43,788 nucleotides of DNA from Methylococcaceae bacterium UBA7658. Its GTDB lineage: Bacteria > Pseudomonadota > Gammaproteobacteria > Methylococcales > Methylomonadaceae. Shown here in pieces: positions 1 to 8,438 of the stretch. Within the stretch, counting starts at the first letter, position 1, and every line of letters begins with the position of its first letter. The position numbers and the translations under genes are program-made. The stretch spans positions 3,225 through 47,012 of the forward strand of contig DLHW01000045.1 of assembly GCA_002483425.1 (NCBI GenBank), given 5' to 3'. The notes below the pieces were generated by a model, which was not told the DNA's origin, ran no database searches, and was given only the letters and a program-made list of their open reading frames with translations.

Positions 1-2016
1 GTTCAAGGTTTAAACGAGGCGGAACTGACGTATACGGCAACGAAAGCTTTTGCAACGCCTAGACGATTGGCCGTCTTCATCGAAAACCTCAGTACGCAAC
101 AACCCGACAAAATCGTCGAAAAGCGCGGTCCTGCTATTCAAGCGGCTTTCATGCCGGACGGTAAACCCAGCAAAGCCGCTGAGGGTTTTGCCGCCAGTTG
201 CGGGACGACTTTCGATAAATTAGAGCGTTTAAAAACGGACAAAGGCGAATGGTTGATTTATAAACAAGCCGTTAAAGGCCAACCGACAGAGCAATTAATA
301 CCCGACATTATCCGCCAAAGCATTTCGGCGTTGCCCATTGCCAAGCGCATGCGTTGGGGCAGTTTTGCGACCGAGTTTGTCAGGCCGGTACATTGGGCTG
401 TTTTGCTGTACGGCGATGCCGTCATACAGAGCGAAATTCTTGGTTTAAACACGGGCACTACCACTCAGGGGCATCGTTTTCATGCCCCAACGCCCATCAA
501 AATTGCCAACCCGGAAAGCTATTTGGATTCTTTGTATCAGCAGGGTAAAGTCATTGCCGACATCGAACAGCGCAAAGCCATTATCCGTGATAAAGCGCAA
601 TCGGCGGCAACGGCTGTCAATGGCATAGCCCATATTGAGGACGATTTACTGGAAGAAGTCGCTGCATTGAACGAATGGCCGGTTCCTGTCACCGGTGCTT
701 TCGATCCGCGTTTCCTTGATTTGCCGGCAGAAGTATTGATTACCACGATGCAAACCAACCAGAAATATTTTCCGGTGAAAAATGCCAGCGGCGGTTTGTT
801 GCCGTATTTCATTACCTTCAGCAACATAGAGAGCAAACGACCTGAATCCATACAACAAGGCAATGAGCGAGTGATTACCCCGCGCCTAACTGATGCCGAG
901 TTTTTCTGGAAACAAGACCGGAAAGTCCCATTGGCGGAACGGGTTGAGAGTTTGGCTAACATTGTGTTCCAGGTCAAACTCGGAACTTTGGCTGAAAAAA
1001 ACCAGCGGGTAGTTAACTTGGCTGAGATTATTGCCAACCAGCTTAATGCCGATGTCGATTGGGCAAAGCGCGCCGCATTGCTTGCTAAAGCCGATTTGCT
1101 GACCAATATGGTCAACGAGTTCGACAATTTGCAAGGCATCATGGGGCGATATTATGCGCTGGCCGACGGCGAACCGCAGGACGTTGCCGAAGCAATTGAG
1201 CAGCATTATTTCCCCAAACAATCCGGCGGGCCTACACCGTCGGGCCGAACCGGTCAAGCCGTCGCGCTGGCGGATAAAATCGATACGTTATGCGGTATTT
1301 TCAGTGCGGGCCTGATTCCTACCGGCGATAAAGATCCCTATGCCTTACGCCGGGCAGCCATAGGCTCCTTGCGGATTCTTATTGAAAACGGCCTGAATTT
1401 GGACATTGCCGCGCTGGTCGATGCAGCGCTAGGCTTATTCACCCATCCGTTCGACCGGGCTGAAACCCGCAAACTGGTTATCGATTTCATTTTCGAGCGT
1501 TTGAAAGGCTATTGCCTCGATCGCGGATTCGGGCCTGACGAATTCGATGCGGTGCTGTCGGTAAATTCCAACCAGCCTTTGGATTTCGTTAAAAGACTAC
1601 ACGCGATCAAGTCGTTCCGGCAATTGCCCGAAGCCGAAAGCTTGGCGGCCGCCAACAAACGCATACGCAACATCCTGAAAAAATCGGAAACACCGCCCGC
1701 CGCCCAAACCGGTGATTTGGTGGAAGCCGAGGAGCGCCACTTACTTACGGTAGCGGAACGGTCGAATGCCGATATTCGGCCATTCTTGGAACGGCGCGAT
1801 TACCAAGCCGCCTTGTCCCGGCTGGCCCAAACCGAACCGGCGGTTAATGCTTTTTTCGATAAGGTAATGGTAATGACGGACGACTTGGATTTGCGCGCCA
1901 AGCGCTTAGCCTTGCTCAATATGCTTTCGGAACAGTTTTTACAGATTGCCGACATCTCGAAATTACAACCGCATTTAGGTTCGATTGATGTTGGGGTGGG
2001 GAAACCGCCAGTATAA
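1..2016 (+). CDS. glyS: Glycyl-tRNA synthetase beta subunit (5' end missing)
   Basis: Beta chain of the alpha2-beta2 glycyl-tRNA synthetase, which charges tRNA-Gly in the cytoplasm. The frame is open from base 1. The first visible residues lead into the family motif AFATPRRLAV, which lies about 40 residues into typical GlyS proteins, so the true start and roughly 35-40 residues lie left of the window; the TTG at 67 is not the start. About 671 residues are visible (E. coli GlyS is 689). The central part with PTGDKDPYALRRAAIGSLRI and the C-terminal anticodon-binding-like region are clear. The protein normally ends close to the DISKLQ motif; here about a dozen extra residues follow (ending GKPPV). 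plsC is next, 205 bases downstream; in many relatives gmhB lies between them. Confidence 0.96.
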   Translation, partial: VQGLNEAELTYTATKAFATPRRLAVFIENLSTQQPDKIVEKRGPAIQAAFMPDGKPSKAAEGFAASCGTTFDKLERLKTDKGEWLIYKQAVKGQPTEQLIPDIIRQSISALPIAKRMRWGSFATEFVRPVHWAVLLYGDAVIQSEILGLNTGTTTQGHRFHAPTPIKIANPESYLDSLYQQGKVIADIEQRKAIIRDKAQSAATAVNGIAHIEDDLLEEVAALNEWPVPVTGAFDPRFLDLPAEVLITTMQTNQKYFPVKNASGGLLPYFITFSNIESKRPESIQQGNERVITPRLTDAEFFWKQDRKVPLAERVESLANIVFQVKLGTLAEKNQRVVNLAEIIANQLNADVDWAKRAALLAKADLLTNMVNEFDNLQGIMGRYYALADGEPQDVAEAIEQHYFPKQSGGPTPSGRTGQAVALADKIDTLCGIFSAGLIPTGDKDPYALRRAAIGSLRILIENGLNLDIAALVDAALGLFTHPFDRAETRKLVIDFIFERLKGYCLDRGFGPDEFDAVLSVNSNQPLDFVKRLHAIKSFRQLPEAESLAAANKRIRNILKKSETPPAAQTGDLVEAEERHLLTVAERSNADIRPFLERRDYQAALSRLAQTEPAVNAFFDKVMVMTDDLDLRAKRLALLNMLSEQFLQIADISKLQPHLGSIDVGVGKPPV

Positions 2017-2221
2017 ACATGATATGAAAAACAGACGGTTATTTATCCGATTGTTTAATGGTTGAGCCGTTCGTACCCGAAGAGGGCATAAATGCTGTGT
2101 AAGTCGAAGCATAAAAAGCTTTCCGACTGGCTTAAAGCGAACGGAAGTTAAAACTTCATTAGGCCGATTCATAAGCTGTTAAAAAATTGTAACTTTAACA
2201 ACTTGGTTATTTAAAATTTCT

Positions 2222-2971
2222 ATGGCTTCATCTCATTCATCTTCTTTACATAACAAGCTAAAAGTTTATTTCGGTTCCACCTTGCTTTTTTTTGGTATGG
2301 TGGCGTCAACGCTCCTATTTGCACCGCTCGTCATGGTTTGTGCGATTTTTCCATTTCCAGTGCGATATAAAATAGCCATAAATTGGGCTAGGCTGGCGCT
2401 AAAAATGGCCGAAATTTTCTGCGGCATTCGTTACGAAGTGGAAGGTTTGGAGCACATTGCACCGCTTAAATCGGCCGTCGTGCTGAGCAACCATCAATCG
2501 GCCTGGGAAACGATTGCTTTCCGGTATTTTTTGCCGCCCCAAACGTCGTTATTCAAGCAGTCCTTGTTGTGGATACCGTTTTGGGGCTGGGCGATGGCGA
2601 CATTAAAACCGATTGCGATCAACCGGAATAAACAACACACAGCTTTACGCAAGTTAATCAGTCATGGAACCGATGCCTTGAAGCAAGGTCTATGGGTCGT
2701 TGTATTTCCCGAGGGCACCCGGATGCCGGTGGGAGAAATGCGGGACTTCAATGCGGGCGGCGCGATGCTGGCGCAAAAGTCGGGAGCGCCGGTCGTCCCC
2801 GTCGCGCATGATGCGGGTAAATGTTGGCCGCGTTACAGCTTCTTAAAATATCCCGGGACAATCAAGGTGAAAATCGGTCCCTGCATTGAAAGCGAAGGCC
2901 GTAAAGCCGCTGAAATCAATAAAGAGGCTGAGGCTTGGGTGAGAAAAACGTTACAGGAAATCGGCGGTTAA
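2222..2971 (+). CDS. plsC: 1-acyl-sn-glycerol-3-phosphate acyltransferase (PlsC family)
   Basis: Membrane acyltransferase that adds the second acyl chain to lysophosphatidic acid, giving phosphatidic acid for phospholipid synthesis. The 249-residue length fits the family. A hydrophobic N-terminal segment (about residues 18-45) is followed by the catalytic motif SNHQSAWET (an HX4E variant of HX4D, near residue 91) and by the substrate-binding motif FPEGTRMP (near residue 163). The start ATG at 2222 has only a weak upstream Shine-Dalgarno sequence. The glyS-plsC neighbourhood is a common gammaproteobacterial arrangement. The family assignment is secure; the exact acyl acceptor is inferred. Confidence 0.9.
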   Translation: MASSHSSSLHNKLKVYFGSTLLFFGMVASTLLFAPLVMVCAIFPFPVRYKIAINWARLALKMAEIFCGIRYEVEGLEHIAPLKSAVVLSNHQSAWETIAFRYFLPPQTSLFKQSLLWIPFWGWAMATLKPIAINRNKQHTALRKLISHGTDALKQGLWVVVFPEGTRMPVGEMRDFNAGGAMLAQKSGAPVVPVAHDAGKCWPRYSFLKYPGTIKVKIGPCIESEGRKAAEINKEAEAWVRKTLQEIGG

Positions 2972-3077
2972 TTCGCTGCTGCCGGTAAATTATGCTTTCG
3001 GCCTTAACCGGAGTGAGGCAAAGTGCGTATAATGCAACCCCTTTGCTGTAAACAAAATTTTTGATGGTGTTAGTTAG

Positions 3078-3479
3078 ATGAAAAAACAGTTTTTAATTTT
3101 TCTGTGTCCGTTGTTGCTTGCGGCCTGCGCCGATAAAGATCGCTACGAACAGGTCGTGCTGGAAGAAATGAAAAAGGAACAAGATGTAAAAGATTACAAG
3201 ATCGATCCGGAATACATGGCCAAATGTGTAATCGATACCACTTACGAAAGAATGCCGGGCTTTTTCGCCTTCGACCCTAACCGGCTGCAAGCTTACCGCA
3301 ATTACGCCAAGATGTTGACTTTAACAGGGTCGAAAGACGCAGAACAAAAACTCAACGAGTTACGCAAAGATTTCGGTTCTCCGCAAGAATTATCGAAGGC
3401 CCATTCGGTGTATACCGAAAGTGTCATGGATTGCTATACCGCCATCTTACATGAAGGCGATACTGGAGATAAATCTTAA
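3078..3479 (+). CDS. Small predicted lipoprotein, unknown function
   Basis: 133 residues. The N-terminus is a lipoprotein signal (MKKQ, a hydrophobic run, then the lipobox LLAAC with Cys16), so the mature protein should be anchored in the cell envelope. Residue +2 of the mature chain is Ala, which does not suggest inner-membrane retention. The mature part is charged and mostly helical in appearance, with two further cysteines (in MAKCVID and VMDCYTA) that could form a disulfide. No family was recognised. The gene stands alone on the plus strand, 106 bases after plsC, and is followed by a terminator-like hairpin. Confidence 0.75.
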   Translation: MKKQFLIFLCPLLLAACADKDRYEQVVLEEMKKEQDVKDYKIDPEYMAKCVIDTTYERMPGFFAFDPNRLQAYRNYAKMLTLTGSKDAEQKLNELRKDFGSPQELSKAHSVYTESVMDCYTAILHEGDTGDKS

Positions 3480-3507
3480 ATTCAAGTGAAGCCGGCTTTA
3501 TGTTAGG

Positions 3508-3557
3508 ACTCACAATCACCGAGACACCTTATTATTATCTCAGTGATCGAGTGTTTT
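3508..3557 (+). terminator. Terminator-like hairpin after the lipoprotein gene
   Basis: An imperfect stem is visible: ACTC, ATCAC and GAGA on the left arm pair with TCTC, GTGAT and GAGT on the right arm, with small internal bulges and a loop rich in A and T. It is followed directly by GTTTT. It sits 28 bases after the lipoprotein stop and ahead of the convergent TPR gene. The T-run is short, so efficiency is uncertain. Confidence 0.5.
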
Positions 3558-3625
3558 AGTGCAGCGAGCATGTTTTGCGGATTACTAGGTTTTAATAGTT
3601 AACGTCTTCGCCTTCATCACGAGCA

Positions 3626-4477
3626 TTACGATTCTGGCTCAGGCGTTTGGTTTTGAGGCTGATCAGGTTCATCAGTTCTGGTTGCTGGGTTTTTTTCTAT
3701 CGGTTCAGGAGCGCTCGTTTTAGTCTCATCGGAGGTATTTTGATCGCCGGTTTTTTTATCCGCTTTGAAGTACGGGTCGAATGTATCTTTATTATTGGGC
3801 TTTTTTCGTTCGGCTTCTTTGGCTTCGGCTTCCGCTTTATCCGCTAAACGTTTTTCCTCTGCAAGCTGTCTGTCGTCCTCCAGGGAAGTAATAAACTCCT
3901 TAAACCAGGATTGTTCGATAACCTTAGCCATGTCGGGATCGGCTAAGATTTCGGCATCGTCCGGTAAGTTGCCCTTTTCTTTCGCAATTTTCAATGCGTC
4001 TAGGCACGCCTCATTATCACCGCGGACGGCGTGAACGCAGGCGAGGTTAAATGCAGCGACACCCGTTTGAATGGAATTGGCTTTTTCAAATTGCCGTTTC
4101 GCCATCTCATACAATTCATCGCTGAAAGGAACGCCTCTGGCCCGCGCTAAATCCATACAGGCAACGCCCGCATCGATGGATGCGGCAAGGTAATTGGGGT
4201 CGATTGTCATGCAAAAAGAAAATTTAGCGATCGCATTCCGGTAAATGTTAATGGATTCGGGCGGGTTCTTACTTTTAGCTTGACGAAGCAAAGTTACGCC
4301 CCAATGATAAAGCGTCTCGGCGCGCAGCGAATCTCCCGTGAGAATATCGGCGTAATCTTGATAAACTTCCTTAAATAATTGATCCGCAACACTGTCTTCG
4401 TTGTTGCGCGCTTTGGCGGCCTTTTTGACGGCGGCATCGAGTTTTGACTTTTTGGTGAACGATGCGAAAAACGACAT
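3626..4477 (-). CDS. TPR-repeat protein with charged, Pro/Thr-rich tail
   Basis: 283 residues. The N-terminal two thirds are helical with tetratricopeptide-like units (for example around SLRAETLYHWGVTLL, IAKFSFCMTIDPNYLAAS and GVAAFNLACVHAVRGDNEAC), the last of which resembles a TPR end-of-group unit. From about residue 205 comes a Lys/Glu/Ala-rich coiled-coil-like stretch and then a disordered tail rich in Pro, Thr, Asp, Glu and Gln. There is no signal peptide, so it is probably a cytoplasmic scaffold. The start is supported by AGGAG eight bases upstream of the ATG. Function is unknown. Confidence 0.75.
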   Translation of the reverse strand: MSFFASFTKKSKLDAAVKKAAKARNNEDSVADQLFKEVYQDYADILTGDSLRAETLYHWGVTLLRQAKSKNPPESINIYRNAIAKFSFCMTIDPNYLAASIDAGVACMDLARARGVPFSDELYEMAKRQFEKANSIQTGVAAFNLACVHAVRGDNEACLDALKIAKEKGNLPDDAEILADPDMAKVIEQSWFKEFITSLEDDRQLAEEKRLADKAEAEAKEAERKKPNNKDTFDPYFKADKKTGDQNTSDETKTSAPEPIEKNPATRTDEPDQPQNQTPEPES

Positions 4478-4617
4478 GATTTAAAACTCCTATTGATATA
4501 GATTTATCGTTATGATTTTACTCTAAATAATAGTTGAATTATTAGTGTAAAAATGAGAACTGACGCAATTTAATAAAGAAACGGCGCGTAAAAAGCTTTT
4601 TTTAGATTATTGCAATT

Positions 4618-5907
4618 TCAAATTTGTCCGTTTTTTGGTTTTTTAGCCTGCGAATTATAAGATGCTTTGGTTTTCGATTGCGGTATTTTTTTCTTGGCAT
4701 GACGATAATCTTTCTTTCCAGACGTCTTCCCGGATGCGTTTTTTTTAGGCGTATCGATAACTCTTAACGAAACCGGCTCGTAGCCGGTATCGTTAACCCT
4801 TTGGATTTGCCGTTTCAGTAGTTTTTCGATGGCTTCCAGCAAATAAGCTTCCTCCGTGCAAACCAGCGAGATTGCCGCACCGTTGGAGCCTGCCCGCCCT
4901 GTCCGGCCTATCCGGTGAATATAATCCTCGGCGACTTGCGGCAAGTCGAAATTGACCACATGGGGGAGTTGTTCAATGTCCAGGCCGCGCGCGGCGATGT
5001 CGGTTGCGACTAGCGCCGTCACTTTACCCGCTTTAAACAAGTCGAGGGCTTTGGTTCGTGCGGCCTGGGTTTTATCGCCGTGCAGCGAAGCGGCTCTAAT
5101 ACCGTCTTTGATTAATTGCTTTTCCAAACGGTCGGCGCCATGTTTGGTGCGCACAAAAATCAAGACTTGCCGCCAATTGTTGCTGCCGATCAAGTAAGAC
5201 AGTAATTCGCGTTTGTACTCTTTCGGGATGCCGTAAACAAGTTCGGAGACGCTGTTCGCGGTAATATTCTGTTTTGCAATGTCTATTTGTGCGGGATTGT
5301 TGAGGATGGCGTTCGCCAGCGTCCGGATATCGTCCGGCATGGTTGCGGAAAACAACAGCGTTTGTTTGTTTTTCGGAAGATAAGTCAAAATCCGGCGGAT
5401 ATCCGGTAAAAACCCCATATCCAGCATCCTATCCGCTTCATCTAAAACAAAAACTTCAATGCCGGATAGACTGATGTTTTTTTGGAAGATATGATCCATC
5501 AAGCGGCCGGGCGTGGCGACGATAATATCGCAACCTTGCTTCAGCAAACGCGTTTGGACGGTAATGCTCGCGCCGCCCACAATAACCTGAGCGTTTAGCG
5601 GCAGGTATTTTCCATAAGCTTCAATACTTTCAAAAACCTGAGCAGCTAATTCCCGCGTGGGAACTAAAATGAGACAACGAAATTTTTTCGGTCTGATTGC
5701 GGGGTCGAAATCTTTTGCCAGTCTTTGCAGTAATGGCAAGGAAAAACCGGCGGTTTTGCCTGTGCCGGTTTGTGCGCCGGCTAAAACATCTTTGCCTTCA
5801 AGAATAACGGGAATAGTCTTAATCTGGACGGGGGTAGGCGATATATAACCTTGGTCCGCAACGGCTTTAAGCAGCGGATCCGATAAACCGAGGGTGTTGA
5901 AAGACAT
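4618..5907 (-). CDS. rhlE: DEAD-box ATP-dependent RNA helicase, RhlE type
   Basis: RNA-unwinding ATPase linked in this family to ribosome assembly and RNA turnover. 429 residues. Visible motifs are the Q motif (F3, with SPTPVQ near 23-28), motif I AQTGTGKT (45-52), motif Ia PTRELAAQ (83-90), motif Ib TPGRL, motif II DEAD (156-159), motif III SAT (187-189) and motif VI HRIGRTGRAG in the second RecA domain. The last 50 residues are a Lys-rich, low-complexity tail typical of RhlE, probably for RNA binding. It is transcribed alone, divergent from nothing nearby, and is separated from moaA by 171 bases. Confidence 0.92.
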   Translation of the reverse strand: MSFNTLGLSDPLLKAVADQGYISPTPVQIKTIPVILEGKDVLAGAQTGTGKTAGFSLPLLQRLAKDFDPAIRPKKFRCLILVPTRELAAQVFESIEAYGKYLPLNAQVIVGGASITVQTRLLKQGCDIIVATPGRLMDHIFQKNISLSGIEVFVLDEADRMLDMGFLPDIRRILTYLPKNKQTLLFSATMPDDIRTLANAILNNPAQIDIAKQNITANSVSELVYGIPKEYKRELLSYLIGSNNWRQVLIFVRTKHGADRLEKQLIKDGIRAASLHGDKTQAARTKALDLFKAGKVTALVATDIAARGLDIEQLPHVVNFDLPQVAEDYIHRIGRTGRAGSNGAAISLVCTEEAYLLEAIEKLLKRQIQRVNDTGYEPVSLRVIDTPKKNASGKTSGKKDYRHAKKKIPQSKTKASYNSQAKKPKNGQI

Positions 5908-6078
5908 GAAATCCTACAAAGAATAGCAAAAAGGACATTAAAGCGGCGCAATTGATGTACAAAAAGCGGATGTTTTTTATCAAGGAGCTGCTACTGCTTA
6001 AACAATTTAGCGTTATACCCTATAAATGCAAGAGATGTCGAAGATAACGGTTTAGAGCGGCGGCTATAATTACTGAGG

Positions 6079-7110
6079 CTACCCTCCGGTAACACTCATG
6101 TGGCGTAGTATGACGGGCTGCTCGTGAATGTCGAATTCGTGCTTTTCCGGTTTTATTTGCATGGCATTAACGATAGTTTGTTTCAACCTCTCCCTGTCGC
6201 CTGGATAGGCGCGTACTATGTCCTTAAGATCGACAGAGTGCTCGTTACCCAAACATAACAGCAAGCGGCCTTCAACTGTCAAGCGCACCCGATTGCATGT
6301 GGCGCAAAAATTGGCGCTGTGCGGCGAAATGAACCCCACTCTTGTCTGTGTTCCTCGGACTTTATAATACACCGAAGGACCGCCCGTTTTTTCGGTAGAC
6401 GCCAGCAAAGAGAAATGAGCGGACAAGTCGGCTTTGATGCAATCGCTGGAGTAATACGCTGTCGAACGGTCATGATGACTGACTTTCCCAAGCGGCATTT
6501 CCTCAATAAAACTGATGTCGACCGCGTTATCCACCGCAAACCGGACTAGGCTGGAAACTTCATGGTGGTTTTTATTTTTCAAGATGACCGAATTAATTTT
6601 AATACGCTCGAAACCAGCCGCTTTGGCGGCTTCAATGCCGCACAGCACGTCAGCCAATTTTCCGGTGCGCGTGATCGCCCTGAAATTAGCGGCATCCAGT
6701 GTGTCGAGGCTGATATTGATCCGCTTTACGCCCGCTTGCTTTAAATCGCCCGCCATCGCGGCCAGTTGTGAACCGTTCGTTGTTAGCACCAGTTCATTAA
6801 GGCCCTCAAGCTTTCCGATGCGCGTCAGCAAATCCAGGGCGCCTTTTCTAACCAAAGGCTCGCCGCCAGTAACCCTGATTTTCGTTACGCCTAATTCAAT
6901 AAATGCTTTGGCGATATCGTAAATTTCTTCCAAAGACAGCACTTGCTCGCGCGGCAAGAACGTCATTTCTTCGGACATGCAATAGACACAACGGAAATCG
7001 CAGCGGTCCGTAATAGAGATGCGTAAATACTCGACTTTTCTGCCAAAGCGGTCGATTAATAAAGTACTGTCAGAGCAATTGAGCATACATTTCGAGTGAT
7101 AAGTTATCAT
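6079..7110 (-). CDS. moaA: GTP 3',8-cyclase MoaA (molybdenum cofactor biosynthesis)
   Basis: Radical-SAM enzyme for the first step of molybdopterin synthesis (GTP to 3',8-cyclo-GTP). 343 residues. The N-terminal radical-SAM cluster motif CDFRCVYC gives C37, C41 and C44. The C-terminal cluster uses FCATCNRVRL plus a third Cys about 14 residues on. The protein ends in Gly-Gly, the C-terminal tail MoaA needs for catalysis. The first 20 residues are extra compared with the conserved start (RFGRKVEYLRIS), so an internal start at Met9 is possible. No other moa or moe gene is in the window. A perfect FNR-type box lies about 70 bases upstream, suggesting anaerobic control. Confidence 0.95.
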   Translation of the reverse strand: MITYHSKCMLNCSDSTLLIDRFGRKVEYLRISITDRCDFRCVYCMSEEMTFLPREQVLSLEEIYDIAKAFIELGVTKIRVTGGEPLVRKGALDLLTRIGKLEGLNELVLTTNGSQLAAMAGDLKQAGVKRINISLDTLDAANFRAITRTGKLADVLCGIEAAKAAGFERIKINSVILKNKNHHEVSSLVRFAVDNAVDISFIEEMPLGKVSHHDRSTAYYSSDCIKADLSAHFSLLASTEKTGGPSVYYKVRGTQTRVGFISPHSANFCATCNRVRLTVEGRLLLCLGNEHSVDLKDIVRAYPGDRERLKQTIVNAMQIKPEKHEFDIHEQPVILRHMSVTGG

Positions 7111-7179
7111 TCTATTGATGATTAAAAAATATGATTTTAGAGTTCTTGGGTCATAAGATTCAAAACTGAAACATAATAC

Positions 7180-7193
7180 TTGATTAAAATCAA
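7180..7193 (-). promoter_or_regulatory. FNR/Anr-type box upstream of moaA
   Basis: The sequence is TTGATTAAAATCAA, an exact match to the TTGAT-N4-ATCAA consensus for FNR/Anr regulators. Its centre lies about 77 bases upstream of the annotated moaA start. On the minus strand a TTATGA hexamer (7156-7151) sits at the distance expected for a -10 element if the box is centred near -41.5. moa expression is FNR-dependent in E. coli. The match is seen in the sequence; binding is inferred. Confidence 0.55.
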
Positions 7194-7764
7194 ATCATTA
7201 TTTTTTGCGAAGGACTATAGCATTTTTGCTTCAGTGAGTTATCTGAAATTACCATGCGGTTGCGCAATTTGCCTAGCGGAGCGTTAAAGGTCGAAGCTGC
7301 CTAATTCCATTAATAGTCAAAATACTAAATATTAGTGTGATACATTTAAAAAAGCTCTAAATAAGTTGATCCCATTCATAATTCTACAGGATCATAAATA
7401 AATTAACATGGCTATATACATATCACAGATTAATTTAATCAAGTTGTTATTATTCAAAAGCTTTGACTTAGTAAGCTCTGATTAAGTCTTTCGGCTACGC
7501 TCAGGAGAGCCTTGTCGAAGGACTTAAATTCGAGATTCCCTAGTGGATAACAAGTTGTGTTTTCTCAGCTAATAAAAAAATTAATTTTCCTCCTAATAAA
7601 CTAAATGACAGGCGTTAGATTTTCGCAACTTATCTTTACAAGAATGAGTATTTGAAAATCGATTTTGTCCCGTTGTCGAAGAGGTTGCTTAATTAACATA
7701 ACACTACCTATCGAGCACTAGCATCTGAATATTCTTGCGATAAATTTTCGTTTATAGGGGGTTC
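7194..7764. other. AT-rich intergenic region between moaA and the pilin operon
   Basis: No open frame with coding character was found here. The region is AT-rich and carries decayed repeat sequence. Around 7354-7395, AGCTCTAAATAAGTTGATCC resembles the left part of the repeat at 15665 (ATCTCTAAACAAGTTGATTT). A REP-like hairpin follows at 7482-7527. The rest shows nothing recognisable. Confidence 0.5.
7482..7527. repeat. REP-like hairpin repeat
   Basis: Arms of 12 bases (TTAAGTCTTTCG at 7482-7493 and CGAAGGACTTAA at 7516-7527) pair with a single G-T wobble. The interior carries the CTCAGGA and CTTGTCGAAGGA words shared with the repeats at 19251 and 41946. This core is a widespread extragenic palindrome type in Proteobacteria. 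Confidence 0.6.
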
Positions 7765-7803
7765 TGTGAAGCGTTTCACAATCTTATACATAAAGTCTAT
7801 ACT
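7765..7803 (+). promoter_or_regulatory. CRP/Vfr-type site overlapping a sigma-70 promoter of the pilin operon
   Basis: TGTGAAGCGTTTCACA (7765-7780) is a perfect TGTGA-N6-TCACA palindrome, the CRP/Vfr core. Its right half (TTCACA, 7775-7780) is also a plausible -35 element, followed after exactly 17 bases by TATACT (7798-7803), a strong -10. Transcription would begin near 7810, about 57 bases before the first pilin gene. The operator-promoter overlap is visible; whether binding activates or represses is not. Confidence 0.55.
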
Positions 7804-7866
7804 AAGATATTGATGACAAAAGTTTGCTGATTTGGCTGAGCTAGAGTACGAAACCTGGACATTTTT

Positions 7867-8400
7867 ATGCGAGAACGACAGTTGAACGAATTCGGGTTTA
7901 CTCTTATAGAGTTAATGGCTGCAATTGCAATTGCGGCTATTGTGTTAACCATAGCTATTCCGAGCTTCATTGAGACAGTAAAAAATAATCGGTTGACGGT
8001 TGTGGCAAATGATTTTGTTACCACGGTCAACATTGCCCGAAGTGAGTCTGTAAAACGCGGGCAACGCGTCACTATTTGTAAAAGTAGCGACGGGGCTACC
8101 TGTATAGCGTCTGGAGATTGGTCGCAAGGATGGATAGTTTTTAACAACCCTAATAATAATGCTGCTGTGGATGGCGGTTCAGGAGAAGCTATCATAAGGC
8201 TTCATAGCGCCTTTCAACAGGGGATTACCATCATCGGATCAACGGTTGCGCTGGCGTCGAGATTTTCTTATTTACCGAACGGAACTATTTCAAACGTTGG
8301 ATCTATTAGTATTTGCGACGACCGTGTAGGTAATTTCGGTAAAAACATCATATTCGTGACAACTGGACGCGCGCGAACTACATCCGGCAACGCATGTTAA
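7867..8400 (+). CDS. GspH/FimT-family minor pseudopilin (FimU/FimT-like)
   Basis: First gene of the type IV pilus minor-pilin operon. The product is a prepilin of 177 residues with a short basic leader ending in Gly, then FTLIEL (cleavage G|F, Glu5 present) and a hydrophobic helix. The GspH/FimT hallmark follows (DFVTTVNIARSESVKRGQRVTICKS). Four cysteines in the globular domain could form disulfides. By position it corresponds to FimU of the Pseudomonas operon, which helps prime pilus assembly. Its last seven bases overlap the longest reading of pilV. Confidence 0.88.
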   Translation: MRERQLNEFGFTLIELMAAIAIAAIVLTIAIPSFIETVKNNRLTVVANDFVTTVNIARSESVKRGQRVTICKSSDGATCIASGDWSQGWIVFNNPNNNAAVDGGSGEAIIRLHSAFQQGITIIGSTVALASRFSYLPNGTISNVGSISICDDRVGNFGKNIIFVTTGRARTTSGNAC

Positions 8401-8438
8401 AAAGTAACATTAAATACCGTAAGTTTGGGAATCACTCT

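Noticed and set aside
537..1142. 201-codon minus-strand open frame inside glyS
   Set aside because: Lies wholly within glyS and has no family resemblance or Shine-Dalgarno sequence.
2017..2221. A further copy of the REP/MITE family (GCCGTTCGTACCCGAAG)
   Set aside because: Only one short word resembles the core and no paired arms or terminal repeats are seen.
7111..7179. Molybdenum-cofactor riboswitch ahead of moaA
   Set aside because: The leader is short and AT-rich and I see none of the long conserved stems of that riboswitch.
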